Source: Rallus limicola
Taxonomy: Eukaryota; Chordata; Aves; Gruiformes; Rallidae
Direction: 5' to 3'
DNA length: 64,000 bases
Assembly (NCBI GenBank): GCA_022605955.1
Contig: JAKCOZ010000001.1
Span: forward strand, 79,100,520-79,164,519
Numbering within the stretch: the stretch's first letter is position 1; the number at the start of each line of letters is the position of its first letter. Shown one piece after another: positions 12,930-23,435 of the stretch. The notes beneath the pieces are model-generated. The model saw only the letters and a list, made by a program, of their open reading frames with translations, was not told where the DNA came from and searched no databases. The translations under genes and the position numbers were made by a program.

Positions 12930-13560
12930 GTGATGTGATCTGATTAGTCTGTAAGATGAGCGGAAATTAGTTATTTTCATCCTTAATCACCCACGGGATG
13001 GGCCAATTATCGAGCTGTTAGAGACCTATTAGATGGTTGGGAACTCACCCTTCCTCACCTCCCTCCCATAACCCAGCATGAAATTATTGAAGTCACTCAA
13101 TTTCACTCTCATTGAAACCCATGAAGGGATATCTCACAGCTGAGCATGGGGTGGCTGCAGAGGCCTTTTTCTAATTACTAGCAGTACTCCGGCTTCCAGA
13201 AATTGGTTTATTGATTTCACCCAAACTGCCTCCCTGAAAATGCAACCTTCAGGTTTGCAGGAACAATTCTATCTATCTGTTTGTCTGTCAGCCTATCTGC
13301 TTGTCTATCTATCCCCTCGTTTGACTAATCTGTGAGAGACAAACAAACTTTTAAGAGCTGCCTATCTAATCAATGCAGCTTGTTTATCTGCTCTTGAACA
13401 AACTTTAATTTTACACGTGTATTTGCTAATGTATTCAATGAGTGCTGCTTATGAACAAATCACAACCTGTGGATTCCTCACTAATTGGATTTCCTAAGTG
13501 TATTTGTTGTTTGGTATTGCTGTGAAGAAAGACGATTGGTCAGATCCATTCACATAACAC
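12930..13560. promoter_or_regulatory. Homeodomain-motif-rich block, candidate conserved non-coding element
   Basis: The block is AT-rich, lacks recognisable repeats apart from a CTAT/TGTC-like stretch at 13268-13314, and is dense in TAAT/ATTA cores: TGATTAG (12941-12947), CTTAATCAC (12982-12990), CCAATTATC (13003-13011), CTAATCAATG near 13366, TTTAATTTTA near 13405, GCTAATG near 13425 and CTAATTGG (13480-13487). This texture is common in deeply conserved developmental enhancers. Conservation itself is inference; no alignment was possible. Confidence 0.3.
13268..13314 (+). repeat. Imperfect TATC/TGTC microsatellite
   Basis: Repeated CTATCTAT, CTGTTTGTCTGTC and CTATCTGCTTGTCTATCTATC units form a degenerate tetranucleotide-like pyrimidine-rich repeat. 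The many interruptions suggest an old microsatellite. Confidence 0.65.
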
Positions 13561-15861
13561 TGGCCATTTCCTCCCCTGACTCTGACTGGGTAAGTGTAAT
13601 TGCCAAAATGAAGAAGGTATATGTAAAAGTCATTGTGCTTGGGTAGAGGGAATGAATAATTTCGGGAGCGAAGAGGAGTGAAATTAGGGTTGATTTTTCT
13701 TTCTTGGGAATTGGATTTAAATTTAAGGCCTCACTACTAGGAAAAAAAAAAAAGTTACGTGCTGGGGTAAGAGTTGAAATAATTTTTTCCCCATTGCACT
13801 CAGGGAAAGTAATCACCAGAACTGATTGTATTGTATATCAGTAGCAAAGCCATGGCTCTGTCCTTGCCCAGCTTGCCTAGATGCTTGTGTGTCAGCCTTT
13901 AGGAGAGCTTTGTGCAGCACTTTGCTGTGGAGGATGTACTTGTGTGTTCTTATCAGTTCTCCCTGACTGCCATTTGTGCCAGGCCTTCGTCTGGGGGGTG
14001 GTGTGCGTGTTTGTGGTGGTGGTTGCAAACTCTGCTCCTGCTTGGAGCTCTGTGTTGCTATTTGGTGTGAGGAGTATGAGTTGCGGAAGGCACTGAAGGT
14101 ATCTAACAGGAGCTTGAAATTGCCATGGCACTGGTTTCAGCAGAAGTTAGGGCCCTTCATGATAGCTGCTAAACACTTTTAAAATTGTCCTGCTGCATCT
14201 CTTGGCCTTTTGGATGCAGGCCCAAATTACTCAGGTGCCCATTGTTTTGCCTAGCAATGCTTTCAAATGCCTTTGCTGACTTTGGCCTGGCAACCCTTGC
14301 GTCTGGCTGATGCTTGCCATAGCCATGATCAGAAAAATGCTGAATTGCTGACCTAATAGCTCAGTTCAGTTGTGTAAATGTAGCTGCCTTTTCCTACTAC
14401 AGATATCCTAGGGTATTGAGAAAGCTGTGGATTACCAAAGACCCATAGGACCCCTGGAGAAGTAGCATGAGGTCACATGGGTATTGTTCCTCTGCTCTAG
14501 GTGACTGTGTTTAAGCAATGGAGTTGAGCACCCCTAGACTCTGTAGGGAAAGACAGTGTGGGCTTTCCCCCCATGTAGCTTCCGTAGCTTTCAGCACTGT
14601 GGCACGCAACCTGGAAGCCTCTCCTGCAAGCCTCTCACTTCACTATCCCTCTGAAAACTGGCAGCAGCATGTCCTGGGAGACAGAAGAGTAGATGAAAGA
14701 TGAAAGGATTAAGCCAAAAGGAAGCTTCTGATTCTATTTAGAAATAAGAAGATTAGTCCTAGTCTGATTCAAAGTGCGCGTCCTTTTCTGGATCCAGCTG
14801 GAGCAGTGAAAGAGGTTACCTACCCTTTACAGCTAGCTACACCACACATATGGTAGTGCAAGTGTTTTGCCAAAGCAGTGCTCATCAAAATGATCGCATT
14901 CAGCTCTAATCTGCTTTGTTTCAGCTGGTGTGGGTTAGGGAGTGATCACGTAAGCAATTTCACTGTCAGGTCTGGGAAGGTGGCACCTTCCCCTGTGCAT
15001 TTGTTAACAGGCAGCTCTGCAAGCCCTGCAGGCAGCAGCATCTTCATGTAACCCTCTTAGACATCTGGTCTGTCTTATGCCTTCAGGCACCAGTTGATAG
15101 CTTATTGAGTCACAGACCTTCTACTCATACCCTGCAAAGGCTGTAGTCTCTGTCTTTTTGTAGACCTTGGGATAAGTGCTCATATTATGCGCAACGAAAA
15201 TGAAATCCAGAGTAGCATGTGGGGTTTGTTATTTTTAATTGAAGGCCCAAAGAATACTCTGGGCAAATTCTGTGAAATATTTCTGCAACAGATCTGCTAA
15301 GCTCAATACACAGCATGAGAACTACTGCTAAGGGTAGCTTTGATACAGCAATCTGGTCAACCCTGAATCTTCTACCTGAGACCATGGTTCTGCTGTTACT
15401 GCAACTGCTCTTTGAGATTTGGGATATTTAAGGAACAGAAGTTTAGATTCACTTTTAGCAGCCTTTGGGTTGGTTTTGATTGCAATCATACCATTGCCCT
15501 CTGAGGGACTGTGGACTGCCTTTCAGGGTGGTGCCTGTGTAATTGTGATGAGCATTATCTTCTGCCTGCCTTTACCCGCATCTTATCTGTGCAAGGGAGT
15601 AGGGGAGACTGCTCTTCACTACCTTCACCATCTTTGCTTAGTCTTGTTAATTTACAGCTTCTGTTCATTTGCAAAGCATACTCTACTCTGGATTTGCAAG
15701 ACACTGCACTGACAGTGCAGAAGCATCACAGTAGGTGTTTAAGGACAGAAAAGGGAAGGCCAGGCTTGTTTAACCCAGTCTCCTGTTGCTGAGTGTGCTT
15801 TCTAGCTGTTTTACAGAGCTCTGCCTTTTCTTCAGGCATCTAGATAGTGGGGTAGCTTTTG
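13561..15861. other. Unique non-coding block, 13.6-15.9 kb
   Basis: No exon, RNA gene or repeat family is recognised. It contains an A12 run at 13742-13753 and a GT-rich stretch near 13990-14030. Open frames of 70-140 codons overlap on both strands without recognisable motifs. Confidence 0.55.
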
Positions 15862-15920
15862 TACTGCAGGATAGGTGGTGGAGTCACCATCCCTGGAAGT
15901 GTTCAAAAAAATGTGTAAAT
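15862..15920 (+). mobile_element. Older CR1 3' end, left part (split by nested CR1)
   Basis: This segment encodes the end of CR1 ORF2 and continues toward the 3' untranslated region. It matches the standard CR1 stretch reading GGTGGTGGAGTCACC followed by CATCCCTGGAAGTGTTC. It stops at AAAT (15917-15920), where the opposite-strand CR1 begins. The continuation, starting GTGGCACACC, is at 16601, so the two pieces are one element split by a later insertion. The left border is approximate. Confidence 0.85.
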
Positions 15921-16596
15921 CACAGAATCACAGAGATCATCATCAGGTCCAACCCCCCTGCCAAAGCAAGCTCCCTAGCTCATATTACACAGGTAGGCGT
16001 CCAGACAGGTCTTGAATATCTCCAGAGAAGGAGACTCCACAACCCCCTGGGCAGCCTGTCCCAGGGCTCTGTCACCCTCACTGTGGAAAAGTTCTTCCAC
16101 ATGTTGGTGTGGAACTTCCTGTGCTCCAACTTGCAGCCATTGCCCCTTGTCCTGTCCCCACAGACCACTGAAAAGAGGCTGGCCAACTCCCCCTGCATCC
16201 CACGCTTAAGATAATTATAGACATTAATTAGGTCTCCCCTTAGTCTTCTCTTCTCAAGGCTGAACATCCCCAGCTTATTCAGCCTCTCCTCATAGGGAAG
16301 ATGCTCCAGGCCCTTAATCATCTTCGTAGCCCTTCTTTGCACTCTCTCAAGGAGATCCCTGTCCTTTTTATACCAGGGAGCCCAGAACTGGACACAATAC
16401 TCCAGGTGGGGCCTGACCAGAGCAGAGTAGAGGGGGAGGATCACCTCCTTTGACCTGCTGGCCACACTCCTGCTGATGCACCGCAGGATCCCATTGGCTC
16501 TCTTTGCCACCAGGGGACACTGCTGGCTCATGGCCAACCTGTCATCAACCAGGTCCTTCTCCATAGAGCTCTTCTGCAGCAGGTCAAGAGCAGGTC
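15921..16596 (-). mobile_element. Younger CR1 LINE copy nested inside an older CR1
   Basis: This is a 5'-truncated CR1 in minus orientation. Its 3' end is at the low-coordinate side, where CACAGAATCACAGAG is the reverse complement of an ATTCTGTG-type tail; its truncated 5' end is near 16596. It lies between the two halves of the plus-strand CR1 (15862-15920 and 16601-16707). AAAT occurs at both borders (15917-15920 and 16597-16600), compatible with a 4-base target duplication, though CR1 often leaves none. The body covers the post-RT part of ORF2 plus the 3' untranslated region. Reading-frame preservation over 190 codons suggests it is younger than most other copies here. Confidence 0.92.
15975..16564 (-). 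pseudogene. CR1 ORF2 C-terminal fragment with one late frameshift
   Basis: An open run of 194 codons (16564 down to 15980) encodes the C-terminal third of CR1 ORF2, downstream of the RT palm. Conserved landmarks are [20 protein letters not shown] (residues 41-60), [11 protein letters not shown] (73-83), [20 protein letters not shown] (91-110) and the CGDRTRGNG box (135-143). After LPRG (171-174, near 16043-16054) the frame is wrong. A one-base loss in the CCCAGGGAGGTTGTGGAG-equivalent stretch shifts it, and the expected ending [10 protein letters not shown] resumes in another frame and reaches a stop at 15975-15977. The first Met is internal. The N-terminal endonuclease and RT catalytic domains are absent through 5' truncation, so it is non-functional. 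Confidence 0.9.
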
Positions 16597-16600
16597 AAAT

Positions 16601-16707
16601 GTGGCACACCAGGACATGGTTTAGTTGACATGGTGGTATTGGACAGACTGTTGGACTTGATGATCTTAGAGGTCTTTTCCAACCTTAGAGATTCTATGAT
16701 TCTATAG
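16601..16707 (+). mobile_element. Older CR1 3' end, right part with terminal octamers
   Basis: This is the continuation of the split CR1 from 15862-15920: GTGGCACACCAGGACATGG, then the conserved TTGGACTTGATGATCTTAGA and TTTTCCAACC, ending in ATTCTATGATTCTATAG (16691-16707), about two copies of the CR1 terminal octamer. Orientation is plus, opposite to the nested copy. Confidence 0.9.
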
Positions 16708-17429
16708 TACACTGGGCAAATAAGCACAGGCCTAACTGTAATTATCTGTCACCATCTGTAGAAAGCATTTAGGTACTTTGGTTTTGGGTAGCCTCTAAGC
16801 ACCTGATAAATCCTGTGTGTTGGAAAAGGTTTGATTGAACTGGCTGTTGCAGTTACAGTTGGTTCCTGATCCATTAGTTAATCTTCTTGTAATAAAGGCC
16901 TATTCCAACCTTGGCAGAAGCTTCCAACCCCTACTCACTTGCCTTCTCTGGGCAGGGAAGGCAGGATCCTGGGAGCCCCTTCCCCATGCTCACTTCAGTT
17001 GGCAGTTCCTCCTCACCTTCCCACCTGTTCCTACCTGGACCAGACCTATAGGCATGGAAAATTAAGTCCTTTCTAGCTCTCTGCTTCTGGCTTTAGCCTC
17101 TACCTCCCTCGGTTTCCTTGCTCAGAAGTGCCCTAATTGAAGGGCAGCATATCCTTGACCCAGACTAAACAGATGGCATCTCTGTGTGACATTCAGGCAT
17201 GATTTTCCCTCACAGGCTGAAGGAGAAGGCTCAGACAGGTCTGTTCCCCCTCATTAGCTTTGCCTGACATTGTGCTCCAACTCATGGGGCACAGGAATGG
17301 TTGTGTGGCTGTGCAGAGCTGTGTCCCTATCCGTCTCACACCTGGATGTGGCCCTGGCAACACCCGTAACTGGCTTTGTCTGTCCTTATATACAGACCCC
17401 ACAAGGCTGGGCCTTCTAAGATCCACAAT
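16708..17429. other. Unique non-coding block, 16.7-17.4 kb
   Basis: Moderately GC-rich sequence without recognisable exon, RNA gene or repeat. Open frames at 16835-17065 and 17193-17426 show no known motif. Confidence 0.5.
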
Positions 17430-17700
17430 TTAATCACAGAGAGCTGACACGATGCTGAAAGTGATTTGTCGTGTCCATGCTGGCAGTTAAGTCATTGCCA
17501 GCGGTTGCATCCAAACACAATAAATTGCTAGCCTGTGGACTGTTGATGAGAAAGTATCATGGCTGTCACTCCCGCACAGGCATGAACTGCATCGCTTTTC
17601 ACCCCAGCCAGGACTTCGAGGTGGGTATCTAATGGGCTTCAAATCCTCTATGATCAAATTCTCCATTAGTACCACTTCATTGGGTTCCACCTTGGGAAAA
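17430..17700. promoter_or_regulatory. Candidate conserved non-coding block with retained CpGs
   Basis: Non-repetitive sequence with several CpG dinucleotides (near 17448, 17469, 17501, 17573, 17592 and 17620) in an otherwise AT-leaning context, plus ATTA/TAAT cores (CCATTAGTACC near 17664, CTAATGGG near 17629). Retained CpGs and absence of repeats resemble constrained sequence, but this is inference only. Confidence 0.22.
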
Positions 17701-20700
17701 TTTTGTCTACTTTAAGAGGAAAATAGCCTTAAAAGGAAGAGTCTTGTGGTGGGAGGGGAAAGGTGGAATGGTGATTCAGATTGTAAAAAGCAGATGATTG
17801 ATGTCTTTCAAAACAATTCATTATCACAGTAAAGAAGAGCTAGAACAAAGGATACTACCATCCTGCTTCCCTGCCCAAAAAAGGCTGACAAGGAAATGTT
17901 CATAACCCAGAGCTTGTGTTTGTTTAAGAGTAGTCTGGGATTTACCTAACTTATTACAGCTTTAGTGCATAGCAGCAGTATCAGCAGCAAGGGCATGAAA
18001 AATATTAGATCCAGGCAAATAGAATGTGTCAATCCAAAGTGGTAACAACTGTAAACCTTATCTATTTAGAGCTAGCAGGGGAAAAAACATATTTTTGGCA
18101 AGCTTTCACCCCCTTCCCCTGTAAAACATGGTTTTGGACAACATATGTCACAGCAGCTTTGACAAACAGAAATCTGGGCATGTGCTAATTTACATGCAAT
18201 GGGGGTGTTTTGACACTGCTTTCAAACTCAACTCATCTTGTGATCCAAGACATTGAGACCTTGTTCCAAAGTCCATTACAGATGACCTTGCAGTTTATGT
18301 CCATGAGATGGATTTGGCTTATACATATGATCAGTTAAGTGTTTTTGGACTAGCGCACTGGGGATTTTACTTGAGAAAGATCTGCAGCATGAGAAGTGTT
18401 CTTTCTAGAATAATTATCAGAAAAATGTTCTCCATGAAGAAAATTGACTGTCATGGGGCTGATGTTCTCTGATGTAAGCTAGAGAAAGATAAATGCTTGA
18501 CCGGACATCGCTGAGATTTTTCAAGTATGCATGGTTTCAGATAAATTTACTGTTGTGGAAGGGACCAACTGGAGGACTGTGAAGACTGATGGACCCATGT
18601 TGCCACCTACTAAGTTTCATATAAGCAAACGGTTCTTTATCCAGACCTAGCCCTACCAATAGGTTTTTTTTCCTTCCCATCTTGATTTTTGGGCTAAAGG
18701 CTTTATGTTCTTTCAACTCCTTTTCAGTTCTGCAAAATGTATGATGGTGTAACAGCATTTGACTTCAGTAGGGTTGCTGTACCTGGCGCTTGGATATAGT
18801 GAGAAGTGGTGTAGAGTAGAGCAGGTGATCAAATGTCAGCAGACTTCCGTTGGATCCTTGATTTCACCAGTGATCTGCAGCGTGTTCTTGGACAAAGTCT
18901 GTGGTGTCTATGTAATTTACTTCCTACATCTGTAGCTAATGGTCCTTCCCATGACCAAATAGCCCTTGAAGTGTTGTGCTCTGTCAGTGTGCTAAATCTT
19001 ATTTATTAAGCACCAAAGGGTATCTAACCCCATGGAGATGTTTTATTAGCTGTGGATTAATTTCTTCACCTGTTGTATTGATCTCTGTGGTTCCTGTGTG
19101 CTGCCCAGTACCTGAGTACTCTGCTTCTGCTCTGGTGTCCAGAAAGAAGCAGCCATCAACCCCATTACATCCCAGCCCTGGGGAGAGAAGCCCTCCGCTG
19201 TTGCAGAGAGACTCTCAGGTGGATGTTCCAGCCGGTGGCTTCCCTTTCCCAAAGGACAATCACTTCTCTCTTTCCCCAAACGCTTCAGCAGTTTTTAATA
19301 TTCTCCCCATCTCTCAGCTTTTTTTATTTTTATAGAGCTTCCTTTTCTTAACACAGCATTAAAAGGAGGAATAAAAAAGGAAATGAAAAATGTATCAGGG
19401 CAGAGAGAAGCCAGCAGGAGTTGCCTCTCCCAACATGGGTGTCCTCTCCCTTGTCTGTGCACTGAAAAGTTGGTTTCCTGACAGCTGAGTCCCTTTGGGT
19501 GACCTGTGGAGGCCTACCCAGTGACCTATGTCCTGCAGTTCCCTTCTCTCCCCTCAATTACGTTGGTTCCCCTGACTGATGGGCGCTGGGAAGAGTGGGA
19601 TGATATGCCTGGATCTACTCAAGATCCAAGCACATGAGGCCCTTTCCTGCTTAAGCTGTGAGGAGCCCAGCTTGGAAGAGGTGACCGAAGAGCAGGGGCA
19701 AAAGCAGCAGTCTGGGGCAAGTGTCTTGTAGCCAAGACAAACCTAGTCTGAGGCTGCAGGTCATCATAGGAAGGAAGACCTATGTATCATTGTGCAAAAC
19801 AGGGCTTTGCTGGCCCCATTTAGTGGCCCAATTTCATTCTTTAAAGAGTGTCCTAACCAGATACAGACAACCTAATGCCTCCTTTTGGTCTCTTAATGAG
19901 CGTTCAGTACTTCAGCCTGTTACTGTAATTTGTGTTCTGTCCGCCATCTCTCCTCCTCCACATTTCCCATCCCCAAGTATAACCTTAACCCACCTACAAT
20001 TTTCAGCTTCCTGGGAAGCTCTCCCACCTCAAAACTCAAGCCCAATAACCCTTTGAAAGTCCTTTTTAAGCTTCCTTACCTAATCCTCCCAGCCAGATGT
20101 TCCTCTTAAAAATCTCACACGTGTAGATGCCATCTTTTCCCATGGAGAGCCAAGCCCCTTCCAATTCCTTCTGCCACATGTTCATAGAGGATTTCTTTAT
20201 CTTACAAAAGCCAGACTTGTGATGCTGGAAGCCTGGGGTCCCAATCTCTACTGTTCATAGACTTTGCAATTTAGCTACAGGATTTCAAACAGGGCTCCAA
20301 TATGATGTTGTTCTCAGTGGTAATGTCGTGTCCCTCCTTCAATCCAGGAAATAAGCCTACAAGGTAAACCACATTTAGACCATTGTGGTTTCCACAGGGA
20401 ACTTGGATCCTTAGTTTTATGTGGGTAACAATAGAAAGAAGGCTGTTAATTTTTCTGTATAGGTATGGTCAGGGATTAGTGTGCATGAGAGAGGCAGGGG
20501 AAGGGGCTGAACAAAGGTTTACAAAAATAATTAGCTTTTCTGCCCTCTCTTACCAGAGATGTCAACCCTCTCTATCACATCTCAGCCACATGAGTAGTTG
20601 ATTTCTCACCACAACCACAGAGGTGGAAGCAAACAGCAGGCAGGGGACAAGAAAGTGTAGATGAGGGCAGAGCAGGGCAACAACATGGTTTTACAGCTGG

Positions 20701-21299
20701 TCCAAGTTTCTGTTCCACTAGCAGCCCATCTGCTTTGGGAGATTCCTGCCCCCTTTTCTTTCTTCCTGCCTGCCTGCTTCCCCTTTCTGCACCCCCGCAC
20801 TTACTAGAGGCTGCTGTCCATTTCTGCTACGTTGAGTCGACGGACAGTACAGATGCAATATATACAGTCAAGGGAGCTGAAATATCTGATGCAGTAGTGG
20901 AACCTTTTAAAATGCTAATTGAAAGATTTTAACTGGTTCCCACCTAAGAGCCCTCTTTAGCAAGGCTCATCCTGGATTTAGCATAGCTGGAGACTGCTGC
21001 ATCGCACCCTGCACATGGGTATAGTGGAAGTTATTTTCAGCATCGGGGTTGCATTGTGTCCTGTTAGATGGGTGAGGTCCTCAGACTGCCAGGAGCCAGG
21101 GAGAAGAGTAGGCTGCTGCTTTGTGCCTTTTCCAGCTCAGGCTCCTCTCCTGCTGAGATGGAGTATACGATTTGCTCAGCAGCTGAAGATTCAGCATAGG
21201 GCTTTTTGAAGACTCTCTGTGCAATTAGTATGGCAAATTGGAGCCTCCCAGGAGGATACACAACATCACGCTCACCAGCAACAAGATCTCAACTCCTCG
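17701..21299. other. Unique non-coding block, 17.7-21.3 kb
   Basis: No exon or bird CR1 copy is recognised. A possible MIR-like relic lies at 18860-18960. Open frames up to about 119 codons (18976-19335) lack motifs. Pyrimidine-rich stretches occur near 19190-19330 and 20740-20800. Confidence 0.5.
18860..18960 (+). repeat. Possible ancient MIR-like SINE fragment
   Basis: The order of GTGTTCTTGGACAAAGTC, a run equivalent to ACTTCCTACATCTGTAG, and the spacing between them resemble the MIR core (TGACCTTGGGCAAGTC ... CATCTGTAAAAT). The match is visual, short and diverged. It could be chance, so confidence is low. Confidence 0.3.
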
Positions 21300-21309
21300 G
21301 TACAGAAGG

Positions 21310-21375
21310 AACCTCATTTAATGTATTAAATATTTAATTAATGAACTGAAGCTTTAATGAGGTGATGATGAAAAT
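21310..21375. promoter_or_regulatory. TAATTA-rich block, candidate homeodomain site cluster
   Basis: Within about 65 bases there are four ATTAA/TTAAT cores, including ATTTAATTAATG (21332-21343) with the palindromic TAATTA at 21335-21340, plus TTTAATGTATTAAATA upstream and GCTTTAATGAGG downstream. Homeodomain dimers bind such sites. Conservation and activity are not shown. Confidence 0.28.
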
Positions 21376-23117
21376 GCCAAACAAGACACTGGGACAGGAA
21401 TACCCCACCCCAGAGATAACAAACAGCTACTCTTCTCCCAGTAGTATTTTTTTCACTGGCAACACTGCTGCCTGGGGAAGCTCTCAGTACCTTTAGGTCT
21501 CATTCTGCCTAGTTGAAGGGAATGGCACAGGTGGGATGCATCCCAGATGTGAGATGGAAAGCTCCTTTATTGCCTCTTTTATTGAGCTGGAATAGATGAA
21601 GAAGCTTTGGCTGGGGAGAATGAGAGTGGTATTGCCTCTCTGCTGCATGTGACAGCACAGGAATTGCTAATAGCGAGATCAACAGAGATGGCATGAAAAA
21701 TCATGAGAGTAGGGATACTGTTGCTACATCCATGGAAGATCCAGGTTTCTCAGAGAAAGGGAGGCAAGTGAGAGATGTTGGGTTGAAGAAGGGTCATGGT
21801 TTTTCCTTGCAGGATCCCTTTTTTTATCTTGGATTGGATCTAGCCAGTGTCATTGGTGCTAAGTTTTGTACCAGTACCAGTATGCTACTGGTCCATGCCA
21901 GGCATCTCCCAAGAGGTGCTGAGAATGTACCTCTTGTCTTCATGGGTATTCAGTGTGAGAGCATTCATTTCTCCTCCTTCAGATGGGATGCTGCTATGAC
22001 TGTACATGAGCAGTGGCCTTGGGGTGCATCTGGTTCTCCTGCATGGAGGGGTGAGTGCTGAGGGACTAAGAAGCATTGAGGGCCTAGGGTCTTCTTCAGC
22101 CAGGAGGCGCTCGAAGAAGAGGGGATTCTGGTGATGTGACAGAAGGATGTGAGAGTCAAGATAATTCTCACCGTGTCTTCTCTGTGCAAGAATTGCTTTA
22201 GCTGATCAGTCCCTGTTATGGGAACCTTGGGATTTGGAAAGGAATAATAAAAGATTAATCGAGAAACTCCTGAATGAATTCAATAAAAATGACATATGGA
22301 GCGTGCACCGTGATGTTTTTATGATTAGGCTGGCAGATAATTGGAATGAGCAGATTCTGCCCCACGCTTGGTCAGATCTGGTGTCTCAGAGATCCTTCTG
22401 GTTTCAGTGTTTCCTCACAAGGAAAAAAAAAATAGAGGAAAAGAGGAAGAATGAAAAAGGAGGAGGCAGACCAAATGCTTCTCTGCTCACTTCAGGAAAA
22501 AGCTCTTAGAAGCTTGCTGTTTAAAACACATTTCAGATTTCAGAATACGATCCTCTGTGCCACAGGTTTTGGCTTGATGCATATCAGCACCCTTGAAACA
22601 TAGGGCTGGGCTGGGATCAGGGGATCTCTGAATTTTCAGCCTTTCTCTACTTGCCTCCATCTGGTATTGGGCAGTAGCCAGGACCAGCAAAATGGTTAAA
22701 GGGCAAAATTTCACTACAACCCCAGCATATACAGTTGCAGGTCCATTCTCAAGACCATCATCTCTAAGCCAGGGCCACAGCTGAGAGCTAAGCCCTCCTT
22801 CCCCTGAGCATCACAGTACATTTTACTTGAACCTCATGAAGTTGAGACGTTGTTGTGAAGTCTACCCATTGACAACACTCAGCCCAGCCTTCCTCAGCAC
22901 CTCTCTAATGTAATGAGCTTGCTTTTGATTCAAGACCCATGACAGCTCTGTCCCCATGTTGCTTCTTGCTGGTACTAGTAATGCACTTGTCAGGTTTGTA
23001 GAAGAGCATCCTTCTGTCTTCACTGCTCCCTGCCAGGATCTGAAAAAACACCTCGGTGTGCTCCCCTCAAATACATCTTTATTGTAACATATATTACTCA
23101 CTCTGACCCTCCTCCTG
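21376..23117. other. Unique non-coding block, 21.4-23.1 kb
   Basis: No repeat family is recognised. An open frame at 22234-22509 (plus, 91 codons) starts in AT-rich sequence with GATTAATCGAG and has an unusually even charged/hydrophobic composition in its first 55 residues, but I cannot assign it to a family or find splice context. It is treated as non-coding for now. Confidence 0.45.
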
Positions 23118-23141
23118 CCCCCCCCCCCCCCCCCCCCCCCC
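23118..23141 (+). repeat. C24 homopolymer
   Basis: Twenty-four consecutive C, followed by TTCCCAATAAACCAAACC. The minus strand is G24, a strong quadruplex-forming candidate. Exact length is unreliable in any sequencing technology. Confidence 0.85.
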
Positions 23142-23297
23142 TTCCCAATAAACCAAACCAAAATAACCCACCCCAAACCTAAACTAAGATAACTGTTAGG
23201 CAGTCAGCGTACTGAGGTCTGCCTGTTACGGTGACATGTGTGGTCTCATTGCCTCTTTCTTCTCCATCTGTCTCTAGCCACCTACTCTCTTGCATTA

Positions 23298-23435
23298 TAT
23301 TTAGATTTTCTTTTGGGCAAAGACTGTCTTTTTTGTTCTCTGCTTGTACAGCACCAGGTGGAATGGGACCTTGCTCCTTGATGGATCAGAGAGTGTTGCA
23401 GCTTTTGTGATAATAAGTGATAATAAAAAGTATTG
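23298..23435 (+). repeat. Ancient amniote retroposon 3' tail (L2/MIR-like)
   Basis: Ordered landmarks TTGGGCAAAGACTGTC (23314-23329), GCTTGTACAGCACC (23342-23355), GAATGGGACC (23361-23370) and a GATAATAAGTGATAATAA tail (23409-23426) match the 3' end of an ancient retroposon tail (form: GGGCAGGGACTGTC ... TGTACAGCACCTAG ... ATGGGGTCC ... AATAATAA) that I recall as common in amniote genomes. The family name is uncertain; the pattern of four ordered blocks is the evidence. Confidence 0.5.
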
